Shown here: positions 50,947-60,147 of the stretch, one piece after another
Layout of the letters: each line of letters begins with the position of its first letter
How positions within the stretch are numbered: position 1 is the stretch's first letter
Source: Pyropia haitanensis
Lineage: Eukaryota > Rhodophyta > Bangiophyceae > Bangiales > Bangiaceae
Length of the DNA stretch: 64,000 nucleotides
Assembly (NCBI GenBank): GCA_008729055.1
Contig: SDUX01000150.1
Location: forward strand, 9,077 to 73,076
Direction of reading: 5' to 3'
The notes under the pieces: model-generated
What the model was told of the DNA's origin: nothing
The model's input: the letters and a program-made list of their open reading frames with translations, nothing else
Databases searched by the model: none
Translations under genes and position numbers: made by a program

Positions 50947-51565
50947 AGGCGGCGGTGGGGGGGGGGGCGAGGCGGCGGCTGGGGCGGGAGGGGGGTGGGT
51001 GGGGGGACCGTCATGGGCGCCCACGAGTTCCCCTCGCTACGCCTGTGGCGGAGGGGGAGGGGGAGGGGAAGGGGGAGGGAGAGAGACTGGCGGAGGGGGA
51101 GGGTGAGGTGGAAAAGGCGGGAGGAGCGGCTCTTGGTGTCGCCCCTGACGTGGGTGGCCCCGAGGCGGGGTCGCCCGGTGGGGGAGCCCCCGACAGCGGG
51201 CGTGACGGCGCCGCCCATGGTGCCGCGCGCGACGGCGGTGGGACGCCCGCCACGGCGGGTGCGGGCGCCTCTCTCTATACTTTCAATACTTGCCTTGGAC
51301 GCCACGGCGGGTGCGCGCACCCGCTGCGCACCGGTCAGGCGCCTGCCTGTCCCCGGCCGGGCGGCTGTCACCGGGCGGAGGGCGCCCCGTCGGCGGCACG
51401 TCGTCGCGCCCCGCCCGGCGCCACATGCCCCCATTCCCTGGCCTCTGACACACAACCCTCCACCCTGCCACGGCCCCCCCCTCCGGGACGCGCCCCCAGT
51501 GCCGGCCGAGCGCCCGCCCTCCCCCATAGCCGCCCTTCCCGCCCTCGACGGCGCCACCCCCGATA
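50900..51565. other. GC-rich stretch with purine-rich simple repeat
   Basis: Holds a GGCGGGGGC-type low-complexity tract and a (GGGAGG)-type purine-rich repeat near 51,045-51,110, which in one frame encodes GEGEGEGKGEGE. No supportable gene. Confidence 0.5.
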
Positions 51566-52125
51566 CTACCCGCTCGGCCACCTTGGCCAGTCGCGGCGTC
51601 GACGACCAGTCGACGAGGACCACCTCAGAGAGGCCGGGGAAGGCCACCCACGACCGCAACGTGCGGGGGAGCACCCCGAGGCGGCCGACGCAAGCGGCCA
51701 CCACCGACACCCCACCGCCGCCGCGGGGGAGAGAGAGGGGTGACCGGGCGCCCTCCCCACCCGCCGCCACCGCCGCCACCGCCGCCGCAGCCGACACCAC
51801 CGGCCGGCCGGCCGGCCGGGCGCCCAGCGGGGGCGGCCACACCTCTCCGTCCGTACAGCCGCCCCCGCCGCCGTCGCCGCCGCCGCCGCCGCCGCTGCCG
51901 CTGCCGCCACTTCCACCACCACGACCCCCGGCGCCGCCCGTCACGGGCGCCACCACCGCCAGCCTCCGGCAGGGCAGCCGCGGTACCCCCCTCAGCACCA
52001 CCAGCACCACTCCTGTCGCCACCGCCGTCACCGCAGCCGCCGCCGCCGCGCGCAGCAGCAGCCACCGACGGCGAGAAGGGGGGCGAGCCGGCGGCGGCGG
52101 GCGCCCCCCACCCCGCCTGCGCCAT
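51566..52125 (-). pseudogene. Glycosyltransferase-like fragment (type II membrane protein)
   Basis: On the minus strand from ATG 52,125 there is a short cytoplasmic tail, a hydrophobic segment (AVTAVATGVVLVVL), a Gly-rich stem and then the start of a GT-A-like catalytic domain: VSVVAACVGRLGVLPRTL followed by LSEVVLVDWSSTP. The VDWSS strand resembles the nucleotide-sugar-binding start of family 2 type glycosyltransferases, and the layout is that of Golgi type II enzymes. One frame change is needed near 52,050-52,070 in a GCC/CAG-rich tract, and nothing resembling the rest of the catalytic domain follows below about 51,570. I therefore call a truncated gene. The family call rests on one motif and topology. 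Confidence 0.35.
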
Positions 52126-52285
52126 GTGCCGACCGGCGGTGGGGGGGCGGGGGGGGGGGGGGGGGCGGAACGGCGGCACCAGCGAGCGGCCGGGGAGAGG
52201 GGGGGGCGGCGACAGCAGCGAGCGGGGGGGCGGCGGCCTCAGCGTGAAGGGCGGGGTGGGGGGGGGCGGGGACCCTGTTAATGCG
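52126..52285. other. G-rich low-complexity stretch
   Basis: Several runs of G (up to 13) around 52,141-52,166. No gene recognised. Confidence 0.5.
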
Positions 52286-52287
52286 CT

Positions 52288-52500
52288 AGGGTAGGCTAAG
52301 AAAGACGATTTAGTTTTCGAACTCGTAGGATATGGCACGTCCTCTAAAAAGTATACATGGGAGAGTTTGCCGTCGAATGTTTGGGCGCTTCTCGAGTTGA
52401 GGGTGACGACCAATGAGAGGCTCAGGAAGCGGCCCCTGTTCGAACACGAGCCTTTGTCCCACGTCTGTATGCCACGCAGGTCCCCAGGTACCCAGCTACA
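52288..52500 (+). pseudogene. Exon-like remnant with GYGTSSKKYTW motif
   Basis: After the in-frame stop at about 52,291 an open frame runs through DDLVFELVGYGTSSKKYTW and ESLPSNVWALLELRV, of ordinary composition in a GC-extreme setting. The GYGTSSKKYTW part recurs on the minus strand at 45,928-45,960. It begins after an AAG/AAAG acceptor-like site. It may be an exon remnant of a repeated gene or element. Family unknown. Confidence 0.3.
52329..52361 (+). repeat. 33-bp inverted repeat, right copy
   Basis: Exact inverted match of 45,928-45,960. Similarity stops abruptly on both sides. Confidence 0.85.
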
Positions 52501-53264
52501 ATCGTTGCTCCGTCGTCGCTCTCCACGCCGTCGTCGCGACAGCCGAGATCCCCTCCCCTACCCGTCCCCGTTGCCGCCACTACCGCGATGCGCTCCCCCC
52601 CCGCCCTCCTCCCCTCCCGCTCTCATCCCGCTGCTGCGACGGTGCTCCCCTTCCTCCTACTTTCCCCTGACTGAGGGCTTCTCGATCTCCTTCACTGCGC
52701 CTTCCCGGTCGGGTTTTACCCCCGGATCATGCCCTCCCCGGGACATGACGCTGTCCGCGGCAGTGCTGGAGGCGGCGACCGCGCCGATCGAGCTCAAGGT
52801 TGGGCTAGCGATGGCCGTTGCGGGGATGGGGGCGGTTGTGGCGGCTGTGATAGGTGGTGGTGCCACCCACAGACATGTGGGGAGTGAGCTGGTGGGGGCC
52901 CGGGGGAGGTCGGGGGTCGCTGCGGACGCCGCGCGGCTGTGGGCCGGGGGGACGCTGGGAGGGTCGGCCTCGTTGCGGGGTCGGGCGTGACGGCGGGTGT
53001 GGTGGCACCAGCGGCGGCGGTGGCGGCGGTTGGGGCAACGGCGGCGGTGGGGGTGGGCCCGGCGGCGGCTGCGGCGGCGGCGGCGGTGGGGATGGACCTC
53101 CTTTTCGACGGCGGCGCCTGGCGTGGCGCCACCTGCGGCCAGCGCCACCGCCGGTGCCTGCCCATGCCGGGGGATACGAGAAGGGAGCGGGGGGCGACGC
53201 TGGCGCCCGGCGCAGTGCCGGCGGGGGTGACGGCGGCGGCAGCGGCGATGCGCGCGGCCGCGGC
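52501..53264. other. Pyrimidine-rich then GC-rich region
   Basis: A CT-rich tract (52,540-52,680) is followed by Gly/Ala-coding low complexity. An 83-residue Ala/Val-rich frame from 52,743 to 52,990 has no recognisable domain. The region may contain the lost 5' end of the beta-propeller-like gene that follows. Confidence 0.4.
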
Positions 53265-54640
53265 GGTAACGGCAGCATCATCGCGGGCCCCATCAGCGCT
53301 CTCGCCGCCGGCGCCCTCCCGGACGGCCCTGGCGTGCTATACGCCGTCACTGAACGTGGCGAGTTGTTTGGGGCGGCGCTCTCCTCCGCCGCCGCCCGCT
53401 TTTTGGCCATCCCATCGGCGGCTCCTGTCGTCGGCCGCCTGGGGGCGGTCCACCATGGGTGCGGGGTGCTGGCGCCGATGGGGGGGGGGCTGCTGTTGAC
53501 GCTGCCGTCAGACGCGGATGGGGTACTGTGGCGGGTGGGGGCGCCGCCAGTGGTGGCGGCCGGTGGTGCTGACGGGGGGGGGGAGGCGGCGCCCACGGGC
53601 TGGCGCCTCGAGGCCGTGCAGGAGCTCCTGAGTATGGCGTCGGCGGTGGACCTGTGCCTTTGGTTTCTGGACCCGCCGTCGCCGCCGCTGCCGTCGCCGC
53701 CGCCCGTGCCGGCCCACGCTGACGTCGACGACGATGGGCCCCCGCCCTCCCCGCCCGCCAGCCCCCCGCCTGTGACGGTGACAGCGGCGACCGCCGCTGG
53801 CAACGGCGACGGTGGCAACGACTGCGACGCCAAGGGCGCCGTCTTGGAGGCCGTTGTCGCGTGCGACCTAGGCGCCTCGGGCTGCGTGCGGCTGGTCGCG
53901 GCGTGCACCCCCGCGTTTGTTTATGCGTGCTCCATGGTGGCCGCCGTGGGGGGGGGCATCGGTGCGAGTGCGGTGCGCGCGTCGCCGGCGGCGGCGCAAA
54001 ACGCGCTGCTGGTCGTGTCTTTTGCAGACACGGTGGTGTATCTGTGGCGCCCCCCGACGCGGCGGTGGCCGCGGCAGCGGCGGCGGCGGTGGCCGCGGCA
54101 GCGGCGGCGGCGGTGGCGGCAACGGCGACGACGGCCGCGGCGAGTGGCCCACTCCCCTCACTCCCTTCCCCATTGGAGCGGCGCTCCAAGACAGGCCCGC
54201 CACCACGGGCTTGGTGCTGTACGCTCCGACACTGGCGGCGGGGGTCCTCGCGCCAGGGGTGGTTGCGCAGGCCCACCCGTGCGGCGTCCGCTCCCTCCGC
54301 CAGTAGGCGACGGCGGCCGCGCCCGCCCCACCTGTGGCCGTGGGGGTAGTCGACTGCGTTATGCCGGGAGAGGGGGGGGTGGCGCTCGCCGCCATTGGGC
54401 GGGGGGTGGTGGTACTGTCGGTGGTCGCGCCAGGGGTGGGAGGGGGGAGGGGACCACCCGCCTGGTCCTCCTCCGCCTCGTGGAGGGTGACTGCGGCGGC
54501 GGCAGCGACGCTCCGGCTCCAGCCCCGCCCCCAACCGCCCAAGGCGGCGGGACGGCGGCGGCATCTGCGGCGGCGGCGGAGGGGGGGTGCGGCGGGGCGG
54601 GGCCGGCCGCCGTACCTTCCATGGTGCCACGGGCTGGCGA
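53265..54640 (+). pseudogene. DDB1/CPSF-A-like beta-propeller gene, frameshifted
   Basis: Successive segments in shifting frames read like the N-terminal beta-propeller region (MMS1_N) of DDB1, CPSF160 and SF3B3 type proteins. In frame one: GPISALAAGALPDGPGVLYA, GELFGAALS, LLSMASAVDLCLWFLD, VVACDLGASGCVRLVAACTP and NALLVVSFADTVVYL. After a GCGGCGGTGG repeat at 54,055-54,125 the match continues one frame on: TTGLVLYAPTLAAGVLAPGV then HPCGVRSLRQ, followed by an in-frame TAG at 54,304-54,306 and VALAAIGRGVVVLSVVAP. It shifts again at the G runs near 54,440 to TTRLVLLRLVEGD. The repeats in known relatives bind partners in ubiquitin ligase, mRNA 3' processing or splicing complexes. The propeller and C-terminal domains are missing, so this is a truncated, broken copy, although sequencing errors in homopolymers could explain part of the damage. 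Confidence 0.4.
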
Positions 54641-56100
54641 GAGCCGCCCCCCACTGTCGACGCCCCCCACCACCCGTCCCCTACCAATACACAAACTTCC
54701 CTCCCCCCATCACCGCCCCCTGCACACGCCCGCCCGCCCACGCGCCCAAAGCGACGACAACCAACCACTCACACACACTCACCCCTCCCCTTTCCACGCC
54801 CTCTCCCGACCACAGTCTTCACGATCATCAGGCCCTTCTTCCCCACATAGTGCAGCAGAAACACCCGCCGCCCCCGCTCGTACACTACCCGCGCATGCCG
54901 CCGGGACAGCTCATTCGAGGCCCCCAACCTCATTCAATGACGGACAGCGTCCTCGCCGCCGCCGCCCCCCCGCGAGGGTGGCGGGTTGGCGGCCCAGATG
55001 GACAACGACGTCCGGCCGTTCGTCATCACCAGGTCCCGGATGGCATAGTTGGCGCTGCCGCAGACGAGGGCACAGGCAGTGCGGGTCGCGTCCGCGTCGA
55101 GCCGCTGCCCGCCGCGGGGGGGGCGCTCCCGGCCACTGGGGCCGCGGTCGTGGCCGCCCCCGGGGCGGCCTTCCGCGGGGGCCGCCGCCAAGCCAGCCGC
55201 CGCGGGAGTGAAGGACGTCGGGGCGCAGCCCCGGCGTCTCGAGGGAAAAGGAGGGGGGGGAGGTGGGGAAGGCGGGGTTGGGACACGATGTGGAAGGAGG
55301 GGTCTGGGGGAGGTGGGCGCCAAGCAGGAGCACAACGGGGGCTCTTGTCAAAGGAGATGGCCTGAGGCCAGAGGCAGCGACGGCGGTGGCGGCAGAGGGA
55401 AGGCGCAACACCGTGAATGCGGCACGCTTCTTCTCACGAGGCGGGGGGTGACGGGGGCGTACGTGGCGGGGCCGGCAGCCACCGCCACCGCCGCCCAACC
55501 TCTGAGGCCCCTGCGCCGCCTGCACGGGCGAGGCAGTGAGGCGTGGTTTTGTGTCACCATCCGCCTCACGCACAAGTCGATTTAGACGCACCGACGAACG
55601 CCGAAGTCGAAGACAAGACCCGCAAGAGCTTTTTTGGTCCTCGGTCCGCACTGCACTCTTGCGTGTGGGACAGACACTCTCGTGATGTCGGAGCCTCATG
55701 GAACAAGCCAAGGAGAGAGCGTCCAGGCACATAGTGCTGTCGAGTTTACCGCCACGTATGGAAAAATGCAGGAAATTTCTTTCTTGCACGCACAGAGGCC
55801 GTCAAGGCCGTTTTCTTGAAAGAGACCTTTCCTTTCATTTCCATCGCGAGACCCGCCACGTGGTACCGTCCACGCCCTCCTATTGGCGAATGCACGACGC
55901 GGATCTCGTATCTCCCGTCTTGCTCCGACGCTCCTCCAGCACGGCCGGCGCCGGCGGTCCGGTCTTGTCCCAGCTTGTCCACCGACGCCTCCTTTCACCG
56001 TTCACACTGTCGTCCTTCCTGTCCCCTCACTCTGAGCACCACGCACTTTTCCCATCCTCAGTCTCTTTCCTTCCGACACCACACTCCCACTCCTCCCTCA
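54641..56100. other. Intergenic, CT-rich then mixed sequence
   Basis: 54,650-54,850 is CT/CA-rich. On the minus strand 55,335-54,934 is an open frame whose end (ACALVCGSANYAIRDLVMTN, then TSLSIWA) looks coding but is not recognised. 55,580-56,100 has ordinary composition and precedes the transposase gene; it should hold that gene's promoter and 5' UTR, and possibly the left end of the transposon, but I found no terminal inverted repeat. Confidence 0.4.
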
Positions 56101-57167
56101 ATGGCTCCGGGGGTCAGCACTGTGCCGCCTCCTGGCAAGCGGACGGGGTCATGGCTGTACGTGGACGTGGATGCCAACCCTGGGCGGATGCACTGTCGCG
56201 GGGACGGGTGCCGATGGGCCAACACGCCCAACAAGACTAGAGCAAGGGATCACCTCGTTGGCTGTGCCGCGGCGAAACGGTCGTTCCCCGAGATGATGGG
56301 GGTCCTCCTTCCTGCTGCCAACAGCCCTGGTGCTCCCCCCCCTGCAACGGCAGAGCAGCTACATGAGTGGCGGCTCCTGTGGACCGAGGCGATGTGCGAG
56401 TCGTGCTTACCGCTCGGCTTTTTTGAGACGCCAACGTGGCGGGCGGCTCTAACGGCTGTGACGGGTGGCCGGTTTACAGGCCCCGGCGACCGCCGGATGC
56501 TGGCTTCCACGTACGTGCCTTTGGTGGCGGCTAAATCGGACAAGCGGACCGCCGAGCGGATTCGGGAGGCGGACTCGTCGGCGGTGTCAATGGACGGCGC
56601 AACGGTCAACCGTCAAGGGGTATACAACTTTGTAAACTACTCGCCTCTGGCGTTGCTTTATGCTACCACCCGATTGGGCGCCGTCTCACCGACAGGTGAC
56701 AACCTGCTGACCGCCATCAAGGACTCATTTAAGGAGCCAATCATGGCTGTTGCTCGCCTTGGAGCAAGTGCGGGGGGGGGGGTGGCGGCGGCACCGACGC
56801 CGCGCTGGCGGCGCTTTCTGGACGACCGCGCACCAGTCGTCGTGTCGGACTCGCCCAGCGCCATGGTGCGCATGCGCAGCGCTGGCGTCGGCGACGGTAC
56901 CTTTGCTTTTGGATATGGCTGCGCAGCACACGCTGGCAACCTGGTGGCGCAAGAAGCTGCAAAGTTCCAGCCGTTTGCACTGGCGCTGCGCAGCTCTCTG
57001 TCGGCAACCGTCTTCTTTTTACGCTGTGGGCGCCCACGGACCCTACACGCTGCCACGGTTTCCAATCTTGTGGAGCCGGGGCGGCGGCGTATCCGCGGCC
57101 TGCAGGCGTACAGTCGGACACGGTGGGTCGGGGAGGCCGGCACGATTGCAGCTGTGGAGGAAAACAT
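56101..57167 (+). pseudogene. hAT-like (BED/DUF659-type) transposase, 5' part
   Basis: From ATG 56,101 (context CTCAATGG) 355 codons are open before a retrotransposon cuts the gene. Residues 32-55 form a BED-like zinc finger (C32-x4-C37, H51-x3-C55). Then follow features of the DUF659/hAT core: SMDGATVNRQGVYNFVNY with D165, VVVSDSPSAM with D250, CAAHAGNL with C274 and H277, and SRTRW with W342. The two aspartates fit the first two catalytic residues of the hAT DDE transposase; the glutamate and the hAT dimerisation region would lie further on and must be beyond the inserted element, outside the window. The frame happens to stay open into the LTR up to 57,687, which is accidental. Such enzymes cut and paste DNA transposons in the nucleus; domesticated relatives also exist. 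Confidence 0.6.
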
Positions 57168-58028
57168 TGTAAGGATATGCCCCTTAAATCCCCAAGACTG
57201 GAGCCTAGGGGATAAGGACTGGGGCCTCTCCTTCCCTGTCCTTCTCAGCCAACTCCTTCCAAGACGCATCAACTCCAAAGTAATCTGGGGCATGCCGCGG
57301 TGTCCGTCCGATAATCTACTACTAACGGACGGTCAGCACGGGAGCCGCGGATTGGCTAACCGACACTACCCTGACTCATCTGCCGACGGGTACAGTCTCC
57401 AACGGATCAACGGACTAACGGACCAAAAGACGAGCCACATCTCTGACGCGTCAGCAAGCCGGAACAATCTCCCCGTGGACCAATGGGAGCGACAAGACTT
57501 GCTGACCCACGGGAGATATTCGACCCGAAGACTGGCGTCTGCTTACACACCTCTGAGGCTTTTCGGGTCGAATGGCGCGTCGGGCCAGCCGCGCGGCGCT
57601 ACGAGCGCCGCACACCGTCCCCCCCCCGTTTGGGGCTTTCTGGTGGGGCGCCTTGGGGCGCACACGCCCACCCTTGCTTTGTTCTGAGAGCCCATGCTTT
57701 GTTTTGAGAGCTTTGGTGCCGTCCACCGGCACGACGGGCAATCGCATGCTTTGGGGCACCCTGGGTGCCCCCCTGGGGGTATATAATGCGTGAGTGTGGG
57801 CGCCACCGGGAGAGACCTCGGGGGAACAACGACAGACAGAGACACAAAGACCTCCTTTACCTTCGACCCCCTCGACCCTCACCGACGTCACGCCCATCCT
57901 CTTCCCCACCCCCATCACCGTCATCCCACCCGTCACCTTCCCCGCGCCCGGCATCCTCATTGGTGCACGGGTTGCTGACACCGGCGCCAGTACGTTGAGG
58001 GCTGCCCGTGTGTGGGTGGTGCCTCACA
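57168..58028 (+). repeat. 5' LTR (right end inferred)
   Basis: Starts TGTAAGGATATG, the same sequence that begins at 63,674. The first 327 bp can be compared with the 3' LTR and I see no difference. The right end is placed at CCTCACA, because it ends in CA and is followed two bases later by a possible primer-binding site; this end is inference. A TATA box at 57,780 would divide it into U3 of about 640 bp and R-U5 of about 220 bp. Confidence 0.7.
57780..57786 (+). promoter_or_regulatory. TATA box of the 5' LTR
   Basis: TATATAA within GGGGGTATATAATGCG, about 610 bp into the LTR. Transcription of the genomic RNA should begin roughly 25-35 bases downstream. Confidence 0.6.
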
Positions 58029-58030
58029 TG

Positions 58031-58048
58031 TGGTAGCTTCAGATAGTT
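58031..58048 (+). other. Possible tRNA-iMet-like primer-binding site
   Basis: TGGTAGC then TTCAGATAGTTTG. The first seven bases match the complement of the 3' end of eukaryotic initiator tRNA-Met and there is partial similarity further on (GAT.GTTT). The two-base gap after the LTR end CA is normal. The middle of the match is poor, so this is tentative. Confidence 0.4.
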
Positions 58049-58154
58049 TGACTTCCTCTTGGCGGTGACGTTGCGATTCCGTCCTGGATTTGGCCCTCCC
58101 TGTGTTTGTGCACTCGTGCTGCCCCCTGTGTTCGGCGTGCCTCGGGCATTGTAA

Positions 58155-58904
58155 TACGAACGCAGCGGGTTCCACGAATCACACCAAAAGAACACTGCCC
58201 TGACACTGCCCTGGTGGCCCCTGTCACGGTTTTTTTTCTTTTGGTCGACTGATTGTCGAAACCCAGTGAGTGCCAAATCAGGTTCGGAATTTTCTTCCTC
58301 GGCGTTGGCAGACGCCCCGACTTCCTCGGCGGCGACGGCGCGCCCCCCGACGGCGCGCGGCACCCCGGCGGCGCGCGGCACCGCGGCGGCGCGCGACACC
58401 GCGGCGGCACGTGGCACCCCGGCGGGCGCATCCACGTCATCCTCTGTGGCGGCGACGGCCGCATCGGCGGCGCCAGCCGCATCCAAGCCCCCCCTCTCGC
58501 GCAAGGGTAAGGGCCCGGCCACGTCAGGACCGGCGGTCCCAGCCAACCGGCGCCTGCTGCTGCCCGCGCAGGATCCGGCCCGGCGCTACATCGCGCCGCC
58601 GGCCCCACGAATCGGCCACATCCGACCGACGACCGCGCGCGCAGCAGAGCAGCGAGAGCAGCGCCGGATCGCCAAGACCATCCCCAAGGGCAAATACGTT
58701 TGCAAGCCGTGCGGTGTGCGTTGCAACAGCCTGACAGTGCTGCGCGACCATCGCTGGTCGCGGCGCCACCGCAATACGGTCAACCGTCCAGCGACCCGCC
58801 CTCGTTGCGACGTGTGCGATCGCGAATTTGAGACGGTCGAGCACTTCGAACGCCACCAGCGTGGCAAGGATCACCACCGCACGCTGGCGCGCCGCACCGA
58901 CTGA
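58155..58904 (+). CDS. Leader ORF with two C2H2 zinc fingers
   Basis: The frame is open from 58,155 to TGA 58,902-58,904 but contains no ATG; a GTG at 58,266 follows a pyrimidine run and CCCAG, so translation might need splicing or a non-AUG start. The first half is an Ala/Arg/Thr-rich low-complexity stretch from a GCGCGCGGCACC-type repeat (58,330-58,440). Then come two matrin/zf-met-like fingers, C-x2-C-x12-H-x5-H, at 58,701-58,769 and 58,806-58,875. Fingers of this class often bind double-stranded RNA or DNA. It lies between the LTR and gag in the sense direction, where Ty3/gypsy elements usually have only leader, so it may be a captured host gene or an accessory gene. Whether it is translated is not shown. 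Confidence 0.45.
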   Translation, partial: YERSGFHESHQKNTALTLPWWPLSRFFFFWSTDCRNPVSAKSGSEFSSSALADAPTSSAATARPPTARGTPAARGTAAARDTAAARGTPAGASTSSSVAATAASAAPAASKPPLSRKGKGPATSGPAVPANRRLLLPAQDPARRYIAPPAPRIGHIRPTTARAAEQREQRRIAKTIPKGKYVCKPCGVRCNSLTVLRDHRWSRRHRNTVNRPATRPRCDVCDREFETVEHFERHQRGKDHHRTLARRTD

Positions 58905-59268
58905 CACTTCGCAACACCCCCCAGGATCTGTGCAAGAGACGCGATTTTCCCCCTTTGATCCCCCCGCGTGGAAATCCGGCACGACCCGACTCGGGCCCGT
59001 GCGCGGCGGCCGGCGGGAAAATCCGATTGCGTGATTTGAGTCTTCGAATTCTGCTTCATCGCATCGCTTGTGACCCATCAAATAGTGTTGTCCATCTTTG
59101 GAAACGTGGTAGCCACGACGGCCACGCTTGTCCAGAGCTAGTGCAGCACTATTTTGCTTGGTCAAATTAACTTGCACATCTTGTAAGACTTGCCCCGTGC
59201 TCTGCCGGAGTAAGTCAAACCGGATCTGTTGGGTTAATTTGATTGTTGCGGACCTCACCCAGGACGCA
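58905..59268 (+). other. Untranslated leader before gag
   Basis: No ORF of note. It ends with GGACCTCACCCAG|GAC, a good splice-acceptor-like site just 5' of the gag ATG. A splice-donor-like A|GTGAGT lies at 58,266. Splicing between them would remove the zinc-finger ORF and place gag close to the cap; this is inference. Confidence 0.4.
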
Positions 59269-60147
59269 ATGGACCCCCCGAATCCTGCGACTGTAAGCCC
59301 GATTAATCCGGGAACGGCCTCAACCGCACCCTCCGCGAAGTCATGGAATCAACTTACAGCGTTCGTCTCGCAGATGAGCGCCGAGCTCGAGGCTCATAAG
59401 GTTGAATTGGCGGACGCCAAGAAACAGCTGTCCGACGCCAAGGCTAAGGCCTCAAGTGGAGGCGCGACGACTGCGAGGCCGAATAAGCCCGCGCTGTTCT
59501 CTGGCAAGCCCGGGACAATTGAAGCATGGTGCTCGCACATGGACTCATATGTGCGACTGACTGACCCTGACGAAGCGTGTCGGATCGCCTGCACCTACCT
59601 GGACGGTGAAGCGTTCACCTGGTGGCATACCTACAGTCGGACGACGGCGGTCCCCGACTGGGCTACCTTTCGGGCTGCGCTCATCCGTCGCTTCAGCCCT
59701 CTGAACAAGACGCAGGCGGCGCGGGACAAGCTGCACTCATGGCGCCAAATCAAGGACGTCGGGACGTTCAACAGGACTTTCCTGAGCGTCCTCTTGGACA
59801 TCCCGGACATCACCGAAGCGGAAAAGATCGACCGCTATAGCCGAGGCCTGAAGCGCGACATCTGGCAGGCACTGTGCCTCAAGACGTACACCGATCTTGA
59901 ATCACTGATGACGGACGCCCTGCGCGTGGAAGCGGCCAAGGCTGGAGTGTCCCGTATCACCAGCAATGTTAACAGCACTTCTGGCAAGCCACCGACGATG
60001 GGCGTTGTCCCGATGGACATTTCCAGCATCAAGATCGAAAAGCTGACGCCAGACGAACGCCAGCGCTGCATGCGCGAGGGTCTCTGCCTTCGCTGTCGCG
60101 AGAAAGGACACATGGCTAAGGACTGCCCAAAAGGCCAGCGGAACTGA
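59269..60147 (+). CDS. Gag polyprotein
   Basis: 292 residues from ATG 59,269 (the frame is open upstream to 59,128, but only with non-ATG starts). Residues about 30-62 form a charged helix likely to coil. About 72-220 match the Retrotrans_gag capsid region: [35 protein letters not shown], and [18 protein letters not shown] zinc knuckle, [14 protein letters not shown], is at 273-286 (C273, C276, H281, C286), the usual RNA-packaging nucleocapsid motif. Gag assembles the cytoplasmic virus-like particle around the element RNA. It ends at TGA 60,145-60,147, inside the stem of the frameshift signal that leads into pol, so the Gag to Gag-Pol ratio should be set by frameshifting. Confidence 0.93.
   Translation: MDPPNPATVSPINPGTASTAPSAKSWNQLTAFVSQMSAELEAHKVELADAKKQLSDAKAKASSGGATTARPNKPALFSGKPGTIEAWCSHMDSYVRLTDPDEACRIACTYLDGEAFTWWHTYSRTTAVPDWATFRAALIRRFSPLNKTQAARDKLHSWRQIKDVGTFNRTFLSVLLDIPDITEAEKIDRYSRGLKRDIWQALCLKTYTDLESLMTDALRVEAAKAGVSRITSNVNSTSGKPPTMGVVPMDISSIKIEKLTPDERQRCMREGLCLRCREKGHMAKDCPKGQRN

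Noticed and set aside
57168..57687. C-terminal 173 residues of the hAT-like open frame
   Set aside because: The frame runs by chance into the LTR; the same bases recur at the 3' LTR and are not transposase sequence.
57950..57995. Alternative primer-binding site at TGGTGCACGGGTTG or complementary to TGGCGCCGGTGTC
   Set aside because: Neither is followed by sequence matching a tRNA T-loop, and the LTR-end context (CA plus a short gap) is poorer than at 58,028-58,031.
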